A model generated the notes under the pieces. It was given only the letters and a program-made list of their open reading frames with translations, had not been told where the DNA came from and searched no databases. A program made the translations under genes and the position numbers. Positions 16,518 through 25,054 of a stretch of DNA of 64,000 nucleotides are shown here, in pieces (position 1 is the stretch's first letter; every line of letters starts with the position of its first letter). The DNA comes from Lachnospiraceae bacterium (GTDB taxonomy: Bacteria > Bacillota_A > Clostridia > Lachnospirales > Lachnospiraceae): contig JAFOYH010000020.1 of NCBI GenBank assembly GCA_017391465.1, positions 1 through 64,000 on the forward strand, written 5' to 3'.

Positions 16518-17444
16518 ATGTCCGAAGAAAAAAAAGGCTTTTTTAGCCGATTAGTTGCCGGTTTATCAAAAACAAGAAATAATATTGCGTCTGTTTTTGA
16601 TGACATTTTCAGTGGTTTTTCATCCATTGATGATGATTTTTACGAAGAACTGGAAGAAGTTCTTGTAATGGCTGATATCGGTATTCATACAACAGAAAAG
16701 ATTATTGAAGATTTAAAGATAAAAGTTAAGGAAAATCATATCAAAGATCCTTCTGAATGCCGTGACTACTTGATTCGTTCCATTAAAGGGCAAATGTCTG
16801 TATCCGAAGACGCTTACGATTTTGAAAATAAAAAAACTGTGCTGCTTGTGATTGGTGTGAATGGTGTCGGTAAAACAACCTCTGTAGGCAAATTGGCAGC
16901 TCAGTATAAAAAAGCAGGCAAAAAAGTGCTTCTTGCTGCGGCGGATACATTTCGTGCAGGTGCGATCGAACAGTTAGTTGAATGGTCTCATAGAGCCGGA
17001 GTTGACATCATTGCAGGTCATGAAGGTTCTGATCCGGCATCCGTGGTATTTGATGCTGTACAGGCAGCTAAAGCACGAAATGCAGATATTTTAATTTGTG
17101 ATACGGCCGGACGTCTTCATAATAAAAAGAATCTTATGGAAGAATTGAAAAAAATCAATCGTATTATTGATCGTGAATATCCAGAAGCTTACCGTGAAAC
17201 GTTCATTGTATTAGATGGTACAACGGGACAGAATGCATTAGTACAAGCAAAACAATTTAAAGAAACGGCTGACATTACCGGCATTGTCTTAACCAAACTT
17301 GACGGAACTGCAAAAGGCGGGATTGCTATTGCAATTCAATCGGAACTTGCTGTACCGGTAAAATATATTGGTATTGGCGAAAAAGTAGATGATTTACAAA
17401 AATTTGACAGTGATTCTTTTGTGGATGCACTGTTTCAATCTTAA
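16518..17444 (+). CDS. ftsY: Signal recognition particle receptor FtsY
   Basis: Membrane-associated GTPase that docks SRP-ribosome complexes at the translocon. The 308-residue product has a short N-terminal acidic/helical segment rather than the long A domain of proteobacteria, then the NG domain: GVNGVGKTTSVGKLA (G1), ADTFRAGAIEQL, DTAGRLHNK (G3), TKLDGTAKGG (G4). TAGGAGG precedes the ATG. Its partner ffh lies 1.7 kb downstream, after ilvA and ylxM. Confidence 0.96.
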   Translation: MSEEKKGFFSRLVAGLSKTRNNIASVFDDIFSGFSSIDDDFYEELEEVLVMADIGIHTTEKIIEDLKIKVKENHIKDPSECRDYLIRSIKGQMSVSEDAYDFENKKTVLLVIGVNGVGKTTSVGKLAAQYKKAGKKVLLAAADTFRAGAIEQLVEWSHRAGVDIIAGHEGSDPASVVFDAVQAAKARNADILICDTAGRLHNKKNLMEELKKINRIIDREYPEAYRETFIVLDGTTGQNALVQAKQFKETADITGIVLTKLDGTAKGGIAIAIQSELAVPVKYIGIGEKVDDLQKFDSDSFVDALFQS

Positions 17445-17471
17445 AATTATAAAAACAAAGGAGAGAATGAC

Positions 17472-18689
17472 ATGTTAACTTTAGACAGATTTGAAGAAGC
17501 CTCCGAACGATTAAGCAGAGTATTATTAGAAACCAAACTGGTATATAGTGATTATTTTTCGGATTGCACAGGCGCGAAAATTTATTTTAAACCAGAGAAT
17601 ATGCAGTTTACAGGTGCATATAAAATACGAGGTGCATATAATAAAATCAGTTCTTTATCTATGGAAGAAAGAGAACGCGGAATTATTTCAGCATCTGCGG
17701 GAAACCATGCACAGGGAGTGGCCTATGCAGCAAAATTAATGGGCGCTAAAGCAATTATTGTCATGCCGACATCAACACCGTTGATTAAAGTTAACCGAAC
17801 CAAAGGTTATGGTGCCGAAGTTATTCTTCACGGTGACGTTTATGATGATGCTTGTGCTTATGCCCTTGAACTTGCCGAAGAAAGAGGATATACATTTATT
17901 CATCCATTTAATGATGAAGAAGTTGCTATTGGTCAGGGGACAATCGCCATGGAAATTATCAAGGAGCTTCCTACAGTGGATTGTATTCTTGTTCCTATTG
18001 GCGGCGGTGGTCTATGTTGTGGCATTTCCACCCTTGTTAAGATATTAAATCCTAAGATTCAAGTGATTGGCGTAGAACCATCAGGTGCCGCGTGTATGAA
18101 GGCATCTTTAGAAGCTGGACATGTTGTAACATTACCATCCGTTTCTACGATTGCCGATGGTACAGCCGTTAAAACACCAGGAGATCTTGTCTTCCCATAT
18201 ATTCAGGAAAATGTTGATCAGATTATTACTGTAGACGATGATGATTTGATTGGTGCTTTTTTAGATATGATGGAAAATCATAAGATGATTGTTGAAAATT
18301 CTGGTTTATTAACCGTTGCTGCTTTGAAACAGTTGGATTTAAGAGGTAAAAAAGTTGTATCTGTAATCAGTGGCGGAAATATTGATGTTATTACAATTGC
18401 ATCTGTTGTTCAAAACGGATTAATTCAACGCGATCGTATTTTTACTGTTTCTGTTTTACTTCCGGATAAACCGGGACAGCTTCAAAAAGTGGCTGGTGTT
18501 ATTGCTGAACTTCAGGGGAATGTTATCAAACTTGAACATAATCAGTTTGTTAATGTAAATCGTAGTAATGCCGTAGAGCTTCGTATTACATTAGAAGCAT
18601 TTGGTACGGAACATAAAAAACAGATATTAAATGCACTTGAAGAAGGCGGCTATCGTCCGGTATTGAAAGGAACAAAACAAATTTATTAA
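17472..18689 (+). CDS. ilvA: Threonine ammonia-lyase (dehydratase) with ACT domain
   Basis: PLP enzyme converting threonine to 2-oxobutanoate and ammonia, feeding isoleucine synthesis or threonine degradation. The 405-residue product has the PLP-lysine site TGAYKIRGAYNK (about 43-54), SAGNHAQGVAYAA, the glycine loop PIGGGGLCCGIS, and a C-terminal ACT regulatory domain (about 325-400, starting VSVLLPDKPGQLQKV). The length matches the single-ACT catabolic type, so anabolic versus catabolic use is open. It sits between ftsY and ylxM-ffh, an amino-acid gene inside the secretion cluster, 27 bases from ftsY. Confidence 0.9.
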   Translation: MLTLDRFEEASERLSRVLLETKLVYSDYFSDCTGAKIYFKPENMQFTGAYKIRGAYNKISSLSMEERERGIISASAGNHAQGVAYAAKLMGAKAIIVMPTSTPLIKVNRTKGYGAEVILHGDVYDDACAYALELAEERGYTFIHPFNDEEVAIGQGTIAMEIIKELPTVDCILVPIGGGGLCCGISTLVKILNPKIQVIGVEPSGAACMKASLEAGHVVTLPSVSTIADGTAVKTPGDLVFPYIQENVDQIITVDDDDLIGAFLDMMENHKMIVENSGLLTVAALKQLDLRGKKVVSVISGGNIDVITIASVVQNGLIQRDRIFTVSVLLPDKPGQLQKVAGVIAELQGNVIKLEHNQFVNVNRSNAVELRITLEAFGTEHKKQILNALEEGGYRPVLKGTKQIY

Positions 18690-18707
18690 ATTTTTTAAAA
18701 AAATCAG

Positions 18708-18736
18708 TTGACATTCCTTATAAGATACGATAGAAT
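18708..18736 (+). promoter_or_regulatory. Sigma-A promoter for ylxM-ffh
   Basis: TTGACA (18708-18713) and TAGAAT (18731-18736) with a 17-base spacer. Transcription would start about 18743, inside the 5' arm of the hairpin that follows. Confidence 0.88.
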
Positions 18737-18770
18737 ACCACCTGTAAAGTAAAAACACTTTACAGGTGGT
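18737..18770 (+). promoter_or_regulatory. Leader stem-loop overlapping the ylxM ribosome site
   Basis: A perfect 14-bp inverted repeat (18737-18750/18757-18770) with a six-base loop lies between the -10 box and the ylxM ATG. Its 3' arm contains AGGTGG, the only Shine-Dalgarno-like sequence before the ATG at 18777, so the folded form would hide the ribosome site. Only four T follow, so a strong terminator is unlikely. If transcription begins near 18743, about half of the 5' arm is lost, leaving about 8 bp in the RNA. Confidence 0.7.
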
Positions 18771-18776
18771 GCTTTT

Positions 18777-19136
18777 ATGGATAAGATGTTAAAGCAGGCT
18801 TTGCTTTTTGATTTCTATGGTGAATTGCTGACGGAACATCAGAAATCGATTTATGAAGATTTTGTATTGAATGATTATTCTTTAAGTGAGATTGGAGAAG
18901 ATCGGAATATAAGCCGTCAGGGAGTTTATGATATTATAAAACGTTGTGATAAGCTTCTGAATGGATATGAAGAGAAACTTCATCTTGTTCAGAAGTTTTT
19001 AATGGCAAAAGAAGAGGTTTCAAACATCCATCAACTCGCCAGCGATCTCTTGAACGCTGAAGGAGACTTAGAAAAAGCAACCGAATATTTACGGCAGATT
19101 GAAATTATATCAAATAAGATATTAGAAGAGATGTAG
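18777..19136 (+). CDS. ylxM: YlxM-family (UPF0122) SRP-associated helix-turn-helix protein
   Basis: YlxM proteins are small DNA-binding-like proteins encoded next to ffh and thought to modulate SRP. The 119-residue product shows the sigma-4-like helix-turn-helix TEHQKSIYEDFVLNDYSLSEIGEDRNISRQGVYDIIKR in its N-terminal half and a charged helical tail. It is 18 bases upstream of ffh in a two-gene transcript that begins with its own promoter and the leader hairpin described above. Confidence 0.92.
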   Translation: MDKMLKQALLFDFYGELLTEHQKSIYEDFVLNDYSLSEIGEDRNISRQGVYDIIKRCDKLLNGYEEKLHLVQKFLMAKEEVSNIHQLASDLLNAEGDLEKATEYLRQIEIISNKILEEM

Positions 19137-19154
19137 CCGATAAGGAGGTTTTCC

Positions 19155-20519
19155 ATGGCATTTGAAAGTTTATCCGAAAAATTGCAGAACGTCTTTAAGA
19201 ATCTTAAGAACAAAGGACGTTTAACCGAAGCCGATGTGAAAGCCGCTTTAAAAGAAGTTAAGATGGCATTGCTGGAAGCGGATGTCAATTTTAAAGTTGT
19301 TAAACAGTTTATTAAATCTGTACAGGAACGTGCCATTGGACAGGATGTTCTGACCAGTTTAACACCTGGACAGATGGTTATAAAAATTGTTAATGAAGAA
19401 ATGGTTTCTTTGATGGGCAGTGAAACAACAGAGATTGCACTTCGTCCATCGAATGAAATTACTATCATTCTTATGGCAGGTCTTCAGGGTGCTGGTAAAA
19501 CAACAACTTGTGCAAAGATTGCCGGTAAGATGAAGCAAAAAGGCCGCAAACCTTTACTTGTAGCATGTGATGTATATCGTCCGGCTGCAATTAAACAGCT
19601 GCAGGTTAACGGCGAAAAACAAGGTGTTCCGGTATTTTCTATGGGTGAAAATCAGAACCCTGTCAACATTGCAAAAGCAGCTGTAGAACATGCATCAAAA
19701 AACAATTTCAATGTTGTTATTCTTGATACGGCTGGTCGTCTTCATGTTGATGAAGATATGATGAATGAGCTTAAGAATATTAAATCTGCATTGGAAATTG
19801 ATGAGACAATTCTTGTTGTTGATGCAATGACAGGTCAGGATGCAGTGAATGTTGCGAAATCCTTTGATGAAACTGTTGGTTTAGATGGAGTTATTCTTAC
19901 TAAACTTGATGGTGATACACGAGGCGGTGCAGCTTTATCCATTCGTTCCGTTATTGGCAAACCGATTTTGTATGTTGGTATGGGAGAAAAACTTTCGGAT
20001 TTAGAACAGTTTTATCCGGATCGAATGGCATCACGAATTCTTGGTATGGGTGATGTCTTAACATTGATTGAAAAAGCAGAGGCTCAGATTGATGTTGATA
20101 AAGCCAAAGAGATGACTCGTAAATTCAAAAAAGCTGAATTTACTTATGATGATTATCTTGAACAGATGAATCAAGTGAAGAATATGGGTAATATTCAAGA
20201 TTTGATTGGTATGATCCCAGGAATGGGCAATCAGTTGAAGAATGTTGATCTCAGCGGAAGTGAAGCTCAGATGAAACGAACAGAATCTATTATTCTTTCT
20301 ATGACATTAGAAGAGAGATCTAATCCGGATATCATGAATATGAGTCGTAAAAAACGTATTGCTGCTGGTGCAGGTGTTTCAATTAATGAAGTGAATGCAT
20401 TAGTTAAACAGTTTGATCAGATGAAAAAGATTATGAAACAGTTCTCTGGTCAGATGTCTGGTAAAAAAGCAAAACGTGGCGGATTCGGTGGATTTGGCGG
20501 ATTCCGTTTCCCATTTTAA
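19155..20519 (+). CDS. ffh: Signal recognition particle protein Ffh (SRP54)
   Basis: GTPase of the SRP that binds signal sequences and 4.5S/6S RNA. The 454-residue product has the N domain (1-90), the G domain with GLQGAGKTTTCAKIA (G1), DVYRPAAIKQLQ, DTAGRLHVD (G3), TKLDGDTRGG (G4), and a methionine-rich M domain (about 300-435) with the RNA-binding helix-turn-helix around MTLEERSNPDIMNMSRKKRIA. The end is glycine/phenylalanine-rich (GGFGGFGGFRFPF), unusually short on methionine. AAGGAGG precedes the ATG. Confidence 0.97.
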   Translation: MAFESLSEKLQNVFKNLKNKGRLTEADVKAALKEVKMALLEADVNFKVVKQFIKSVQERAIGQDVLTSLTPGQMVIKIVNEEMVSLMGSETTEIALRPSNEITIILMAGLQGAGKTTTCAKIAGKMKQKGRKPLLVACDVYRPAAIKQLQVNGEKQGVPVFSMGENQNPVNIAKAAVEHASKNNFNVVILDTAGRLHVDEDMMNELKNIKSALEIDETILVVDAMTGQDAVNVAKSFDETVGLDGVILTKLDGDTRGGAALSIRSVIGKPILYVGMGEKLSDLEQFYPDRMASRILGMGDVLTLIEKAEAQIDVDKAKEMTRKFKKAEFTYDDYLEQMNQVKNMGNIQDLIGMIPGMGNQLKNVDLSGSEAQMKRTESIILSMTLEERSNPDIMNMSRKKRIAAGAGVSINEVNALVKQFDQMKKIMKQFSGQMSGKKAKRGGFGGFGGFRFPF

Positions 20520-20529
20520 CTAGATAATC

Positions 20530-20549
20530 AGGAAGACAATTTCCTTTTT
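20530..20549 (+). terminator. Weak terminator-like hairpin after ffh
   Basis: A 5-bp stem AGGAA/TTCCT (20530-20534/20541-20545) followed by five T. The short stem suggests partial termination with read-through into rpsP. Confidence 0.35.
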
Positions 20550-20589
20550 ATATATTTTATTTAAGTTGTTTACTCAGGAGGTGAAAAAG

Positions 20590-20835
20590 ATGGCAGTTAA
20601 AATTCGTTTAAGAAGAATGGGTCAGAAAAAGGCTCCTTTTTATAGAATTATCGTAGCAGATTCCCGTTCCCCAAGAGATGGTCGTTTCATCGAAGAAATC
20701 GGAACATACAATCCAAACGTTGAACCAAGCGAAGTTAAAATCAATGAAGAATTAGCACAGAAATGGTTATCCAATGGTGCTCAGCCAACAGAAGTTGTAG
20801 GCAAATTATTCAAAAACGCAGGTATTACAAAATAA
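20590..20835 (+). CDS. rpsP: 30S ribosomal protein S16
   Basis: Small-subunit protein needed early in 30S assembly. The 81-residue product starts [20 protein letters not shown] and includes [20 protein letters not shown], the family signature. The ATG at 20590 follows AGGAGGTG (20576-20583); the longer frame starting at 20566 includes the ribosome site and is rejected. It is followed 20 bases on by khpA. Confidence 0.97.
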   Translation: MAVKIRLRRMGQKKAPFYRIIVADSRSPRDGRFIEEIGTYNPNVEPSEVKINEELAQKWLSNGAQPTEVVGKLFKNAGITK

Positions 20836-20855
20836 TTACTGATGGAGGTGTAAGG

Positions 20856-21086
20856 ATGAAAGAATTAGTTGAAGTTATCGCTAAGGCTCTTGTCGACCAT
20901 CCTGAAGGTGTTGTTGTTACAGAGACTGTTAACCCAAAATCTATTGTTCTCGAACTTAAAGTAGACACAGAAGATATGGGTAAGGTCATTGGTAAGCAAG
21001 GACGTATTGCCAGAGCAATTCGTACTGTTGTTAAATCTGCTGCATCTAAAGATGACAAAAAAGTAATTGTTGAAATTCTTCAGTAA
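20856..21086 (+). CDS. khpA: KH-domain RNA-binding protein KhpA (YlqC)
   Basis: Small RNA-binding protein that in other Firmicutes pairs with KhpB and influences cell elongation and small-RNA regulation. The 76-residue product is a single KH domain with the GxxG loop in [26 protein letters not shown] (20843-20850) precedes the ATG at 20856. It is co-transcribed with rpsP and followed by a strong terminator. Confidence 0.95.
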   Translation: MKELVEVIAKALVDHPEGVVVTETVNPKSIVLELKVDTEDMGKVIGKQGRIARAIRTVVKSAASKDDKKVIVEILQ

Positions 21087-21098
21087 TTCAACATATAG

Positions 21099-21130
21099 AA
21101 GACCTCAATCCGTTCGGACTGAGGTCTTTT
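21099..21130 (+). terminator. Terminator after khpA
   Basis: A stem of 9 bp, one mismatch, then further pairs (21099-21111/21116-21128), ending in TTTT. It lies before the rimM ribosome site. Confidence 0.88.
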
Positions 21131-21156
21131 CAGACTGTTTTGAGAAAGGGAAGATC

Positions 21157-21678
21157 ATGGAAGAATATTTACGCGTTGGTGTCATCGCAAACACCCATGG
21201 TGTACGTGGTGAAGTCAAAATCTTTTCAACGACGGACGATATTCGTCGTTTCAAAAAATTAAAAAAATGCATTATCGATACCGGCAGAGAAAGAATTGAT
21301 GTAGAAGTTGAAAGCTGTAAATTTTTCAAACAAACACCAATTTTAAAATTTAAATCCATCGATCAATTGAATGACGTTGAACGTTTTAAAGGAAAAGATT
21401 TACTTGTTCATCGTGATCATGCTGTCAAATTAGCAAAAAATGAGTTTTTTATTGTTGATTTAATTGGTTTAAATGTTGAAACAGATGATGGTATGGAACT
21501 TGGCGTTTTAACAGATGTTCTTCAGACAGGGGCAAATGACGTATTTGTTGTTAAAATGTCTGATGGTAATGAGGTGTTAATTCCATACATAGAACAGTGC
21601 GTACCGGAAATCCATCCTGAAACAGGAAAAGTTACAGTACATTTATTACCTGGTCTTTTAGATCTTAATCGCAAGTGA
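21157..21678 (+). CDS. rimM: Ribosome maturation factor RimM
   Basis: Assists maturation of the 30S head domain and binds S19. The 173-residue product begins [23 protein letters not shown], the family N-terminal barrel signature, and has a PRC-barrel C-terminal half ([29 protein letters not shown]). The ATG at 21157 follows GAAAGGG; the frame runs further upstream through the terminator and is not used. It is 12 bases upstream of trmD. Confidence 0.95.
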   Translation: MEEYLRVGVIANTHGVRGEVKIFSTTDDIRRFKKLKKCIIDTGRERIDVEVESCKFFKQTPILKFKSIDQLNDVERFKGKDLLVHRDHAVKLAKNEFFIVDLIGLNVETDDGMELGVLTDVLQTGANDVFVVKMSDGNEVLIPYIEQCVPEIHPETGKVTVHLLPGLLDLNRK

Positions 21679-21690
21679 GGTTAATATCCT

Positions 21691-22443
21691 ATGAGATTTC
21701 ATGTTATGACACTTTTTCCGGATATGATCGCAAATGGTCTTGGAACAAGTATTACAGGGAGAGCGATCAGTCAGAATATTTTCCAGTTGAACATCGTTAA
21801 TATCCGTGATTATACACAGGATAAACATAAGCATGTTGATGATTATCCTTATGGAGGCGGCGCAGGAATGGTTATGCAGCCGGGACCTGTTTATGACTGT
21901 TATAAAGATATCACTAAAGATATGACGAAAAAACCGCGAGTTATTTATATGACACCGCAAGGTAAAGTTTTTAGCCAGGCTATAGCAGAAGAACTTTCTA
22001 AAGAAGAAGAATTAATATTTCTTTGTGGTCATTATGAAGGCATTGATGAACGTGTATTGGAAGAGATCGTTACAGATGAATTATCTATCGGTGATTATGT
22101 TTTGACCGGTGGAGAATTGCCCGCTATGGTAATGATTGATTCTATATCTCGATTAATTCCCGGTGTTTTGAATAATGATGATTCGGCAGAATTCGAATCA
22201 TTTCAGGATGGGCTGCTTGAATATCCGCAATATACACGACCTGTAGAATTTATGGGTAAAAAAGTACCTGATGTACTTTTATCAGGTCATCATGGTCGTA
22301 TTGCTGAATGGAGACGTGAACAATCTTTAAAGAGAACTTTGATTCGTCGTCCTGAATTGTTGGAAACTGCAGAATTATCTCAAAAAGACAAAAAAACACT
22401 TCAAAAAATCAAGAAAAATCTTGATTTTTCTGAAGTGTTATGA
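21691..22443 (+). CDS. trmD: tRNA (guanine-37-N1)-methyltransferase
   Basis: Methylates G37 of tRNAs reading CNN and related codons, which prevents frameshifting. The 250-residue SPOUT enzyme has RDYTQDKHKHVDDYPYGGGAG near residue 40, the knot motifs FLCGHYEGIDERV and IGDYVLTGGELPAM, and the C-terminal helical domain. GTGAGG (21674-21679) overlaps the rimM stop and serves as ribosome site. The last codons lie within a long imperfect hairpin (22395-22439). Confidence 0.96.
   Translation: MRFHVMTLFPDMIANGLGTSITGRAISQNIFQLNIVNIRDYTQDKHKHVDDYPYGGGAGMVMQPGPVYDCYKDITKDMTKKPRVIYMTPQGKVFSQAIAEELSKEEELIFLCGHYEGIDERVLEEIVTDELSIGDYVLTGGELPAMVMIDSISRLIPGVLNNDDSAEFESFQDGLLEYPQYTRPVEFMGKKVPDVLLSGHHGRIAEWRREQSLKRTLIRRPELLETAELSQKDKKTLQKIKKNLDFSEVL
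22395..22439 (+). other. Long imperfect stem-loop inside the 3' end of trmD
   Basis: AACACTTCA (22395-22403) pairs with TGAAGTGTT (22431-22439). After a one-base bulge, 22404-22413 pairs with 22420-22429 around a short A-rich loop, giving about 20 bp. No T-run follows, so it does not look like a simple terminator. It may be an RNA processing or stability element between trmD and rplS. Confidence 0.5.
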
Positions 22444-22536
22444 TATATTATTATGGTATGAAAAAAAGATGGTCCTCTGTTACACGTTAAGTTGTATTAA
22501 GAACGTCGAATATATAAATCAAGGAGGTTCACAAAG

Positions 22537-22884
22537 ATGAACGATATTATTAAGAATATTGAAGCTGCTCAGTTAAAAGCTGAAGTTCCAGCATTCAACG
22601 TAGGTGATACAGTACGTGTATCCGCAAAAGTTAAAGAAGGTAACCGTGAAAGAACACAGGTATTTGAAGGTACTGTTATCAAACGTCAGAATGGCAGCAA
22701 CCGTGAAACATTTACAGTTAGAAAGAGTTCTAATGGTGTAGGTGTTGAAAAAACATGGCCATTACATTCTCCAATCGTAGAAAAGATTGAAGTTGTAAGA
22801 AGAGGTAAAGTAAGAAGAGCTAAATTATTCTACTTAAGAGATAGAGTAGGTAAGAAAGCAAAAGTTAAAGAATTAGTTAAATAA
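22537..22884 (+). CDS. rplS: 50S ribosomal protein L19
   Basis: Large-subunit protein at the subunit interface. The 115-residue product has [29 protein letters not shown] and the basic C-terminal [19 protein letters not shown] signature. AAGGAGG precedes the ATG. The 93-base gap after trmD holds no obvious promoter; an L19 leader, as known in some Firmicutes, cannot be recognised by eye. Confidence 0.97.
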   Translation: MNDIIKNIEAAQLKAEVPAFNVGDTVRVSAKVKEGNRERTQVFEGTVIKRQNGSNRETFTVRKSSNGVGVEKTWPLHSPIVEKIEVVRRGKVRRAKLFYLRDRVGKKAKVKELVK

Positions 22885-22898
22885 TTCGGCAGAATATT

Positions 22899-22931
22899 TG
22901 GGGCAAGTACTTCGGTAATTGTCCCATTTTT
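22899..22931 (+). terminator. Terminator after rplS with UUCG tetraloop
   Basis: The stem 22899-22910/22915-22926 (one mismatch, one G-T pair) closes on C-TTCG-G, an exceptionally stable tetraloop, followed by five T. Confidence 0.9.
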
Positions 22932-22957
22932 ATAATTACAAAGGAAAGGGATTGAGC

Positions 22958-23512
22958 ATGAAGAAATTTAATCGTAACCTAAAGCGATTCATTGGAAGAC
23001 TCAAAAAATTAAAAATCGGTACCCATGCAATGAATCTTGCCATGTTCATTATTGGTTGGTTTTTGGTCATTGCGATTTCTATTTCAATGGTTCAGGGATT
23101 TGGAATTAAAACGGTTGTATCCAATGACTCTATGATTCCAACTTTTGTAGAAGAAGAAGTTTTAAAAATCAACAAAGTTATTTATAAAATCACTTCCCCA
23201 AACCGTATGGATACTGTAGTTGTTAAACTTGGTGAAACCAAATCCAATTTAAATTATATTTTTCGAATTGTTGGACTTCCTGGTGAAAAAATTCAGATTA
23301 AAAACGGACGTATCTATATCGACGATGAAGTCATTGAATATGCCATCACCGGTGAATTGATTAATGATCCCGGAATCGCACGTAAAACCATTGTCTTAGA
23401 AGATGATGAATATTTTATGATGTGCGACAATTACAACAACAGTCGAAATGACAGCCGTTCTTCGAATATTGGTATTATTCATAAGAACCAGATTGAAGGC
23501 AGAGTAAAATAG
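22958..23512 (+). CDS. Signal peptidase I-like protein lacking the catalytic lysine
   Basis: Membrane protein of the S26 signal-peptidase fold. The 184-residue product has one N-terminal membrane segment (about 26-45), the nucleophile box as SNDSMIPT (Ser58), and the downstream fold (YIFRIVGLPGEKIQIKNG). In active enzymes the box before GLPG reads K-R; here it is Phe102-Arg103, so the general-base lysine is missing. The last box, normally GDNxxxSxDSR, reads CDNYNNSRNDSR. The intact copy sits 1.4 kb downstream. It is probably a degenerate or non-proteolytic paralogue, perhaps with another role. The ATG at 22958 follows AAAGGG. Confidence 0.8.
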   Translation: MKKFNRNLKRFIGRLKKLKIGTHAMNLAMFIIGWFLVIAISISMVQGFGIKTVVSNDSMIPTFVEEEVLKINKVIYKITSPNRMDTVVVKLGETKSNLNYIFRIVGLPGEKIQIKNGRIYIDDEVIEYAITGELINDPGIARKTIVLEDDEYFMMCDNYNNSRNDSRSSNIGIIHKNQIEGRVK

Positions 23513-23524
23513 GAGGAATGATTT

Positions 23525-24373
23525 ATGCATATTCAATGGTATCCTGGTCATATGACGAAGGCTCGTCGTATGATGCAAGAAGATATAAAATTAATAGATA
23601 TTGTAATTGAATTGGTTGATGCCAGAGTTCCATTATCCAGTAAAAATCCGGATATTGATCAATTAGCTGGACAGAAATCTCGTATGATTTTATTGAATAA
23701 ATACGACCTTGCGGATCCTGTTCGTACAACAGAATGGGAAAAATGGTTTAGAAAACAAGGTTTTTATGTATATAAACTTGATTCACGAAAAGGTGGACAA
23801 ATGAAAGCAATTACAGCGATCATTCAGGAAGCGTGTAAGGAAAAGATTGAACGTGATCGTAAAAGAGGGATTATCAATCGTCCGGTTCGTGCGATGATTG
23901 TTGGGATTCCAAATGTAGGAAAATCTACATTTATTAATACTTATGCAGGAAAAGCATGCGCAAAAACAGGTAACAAACCAGGTGTTACAAAAGGAAAGCA
24001 GTGGATCCGTTTAAACAAAAATGTTGAATTATTAGATACACCAGGTATTCTCTGGCCCAAATTTGACGATCAGGCAGTCGGTCAGCGTTTAGCAATGATC
24101 GGTTCGATTAAAGATGAAATTTTGAATATTGAAGAATTATCCATTTTACTGATTGAATATATGAAAGAGTCTTATCCTGGAATTTTATCAGAAAGATATG
24201 CAGTCGATGAAAATTGTGATAAAATAACATTATTAGGTGCAATTGCCGAATCACGCAATTGTCGTCAAAAAGGGAATGAACTGGATTATTCCAAAGCATC
24301 CAAGTTACTTATTGATGATTTCCGTGCCGGAAAGCTTGGACGATTAACTTTGGAAGTGCCAGAGGAGCAATAA
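23525..24373 (+). CDS. rbgA: Ribosome biogenesis GTPase RbgA (YlqF)
   Basis: Circularly permuted GTPase needed for late 50S assembly. The 282-residue product starts HIQWYPGHMTKARRMM and shows the permuted motif order: G4 NKYDLAD near 58, then G1 GIPNVGKSTFIN near 127, then G3 DTPG. The C-terminal ANTAR-like domain occupies about 190-280. TAGGAGG precedes the ATG. It lies between the two signal-peptidase-like genes and 1 base before lepB, which suggests coupling. Confidence 0.96.
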   Translation: MHIQWYPGHMTKARRMMQEDIKLIDIVIELVDARVPLSSKNPDIDQLAGQKSRMILLNKYDLADPVRTTEWEKWFRKQGFYVYKLDSRKGGQMKAITAIIQEACKEKIERDRKRGIINRPVRAMIVGIPNVGKSTFINTYAGKACAKTGNKPGVTKGKQWIRLNKNVELLDTPGILWPKFDDQAVGQRLAMIGSIKDEILNIEELSILLIEYMKESYPGILSERYAVDENCDKITLLGAIAESRNCRQKGNELDYSKASKLLIDDFRAGKLGRLTLEVPEEQ

Positions 24374-24374
24374 T

Positions 24375-24959
24375 ATGGGCAAAAAAATATATTCAGATGA
24401 AAAGGAAAAACCGGAAAAAATCGAATCAAACAAAATAAAAGATGTTCTGGGTCTTGTTTTATATTGTGTCGTTGTTATAGCCATTATGTTTTTGGTTATT
24501 AAATATGTTGGACAGCGCACAGTTGTTATCGGTGATTCTATGGAAACAACATTGCAGGACGGAGATAATCTGATCACAGATAAATTAACATATCATTTTG
24601 TTGAACCGAAGCGATTCGATATTGTTGTCTTTCCTTTTAAAGAAAATAAGAATCAATTATTGATCAAACGTATTATTGGTATGCCGGGAGAAACTGTTCA
24701 GATCATCGAAGGAAAAGTATATATCAATGGTTATGAATTAAACGAAAATTATGGTAATGCGATTATAGAATCTGCAGGACTTGCATCAGAGCCAATTACT
24801 TTAGGAGAAGATGAATATTTTGTTCTCGGAGATAATCGTAATAACAGTCAGGACAGTCGATTTGAGTCAGTAGGTAATATTAAACGTTCAGATTTAATTG
24901 GTCGGGCGTGGGTTCGAATCTGGCCATTAAATGAGATTTCTTTATTAAAACACCAATAA
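24375..24959 (+). CDS. lepB: Signal peptidase I
   Basis: Removes signal peptides from exported proteins at the outer face of the membrane. The 194-residue product has a charged cytoplasmic N-terminus, one membrane segment (about 24-45), the nucleophile box GDSMETTL (Ser55), the catalytic lysine in LLIKRIIGMPGE (Lys98), and GDNRNNSQDSR. All catalytic boxes are intact, unlike the copy upstream of rbgA. It begins 1 base after the rbgA stop and is closed by a terminator. Confidence 0.95.
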   Translation: MGKKIYSDEKEKPEKIESNKIKDVLGLVLYCVVVIAIMFLVIKYVGQRTVVIGDSMETTLQDGDNLITDKLTYHFVEPKRFDIVVFPFKENKNQLLIKRIIGMPGETVQIIEGKVYINGYELNENYGNAIIESAGLASEPITLGEDEYFVLGDNRNNSQDSRFESVGNIKRSDLIGRAWVRIWPLNEISLLKHQ

Positions 24960-24967
24960 TAATTAAG

Positions 24968-24997
24968 AATTCTCCTGCTTATGGCAGGAGAATTTTT
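24968..24997 (+). terminator. Terminator after lepB
   Basis: An 11-bp perfect stem (24968-24978/24984-24994, loop TTATG) with TTTTT at its end. Confidence 0.92.
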
Positions 24998-25054
24998 GTA
25001 TTTAATAAATATATTGCACACATAAGCTCTATTGAATTTAGAAGGGGAACATCT

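Noticed and set aside
22444..22536. L19 leader RNA before rplS
   Set aside because: The gap is short and AT-rich with no structure I could match to the known leader.
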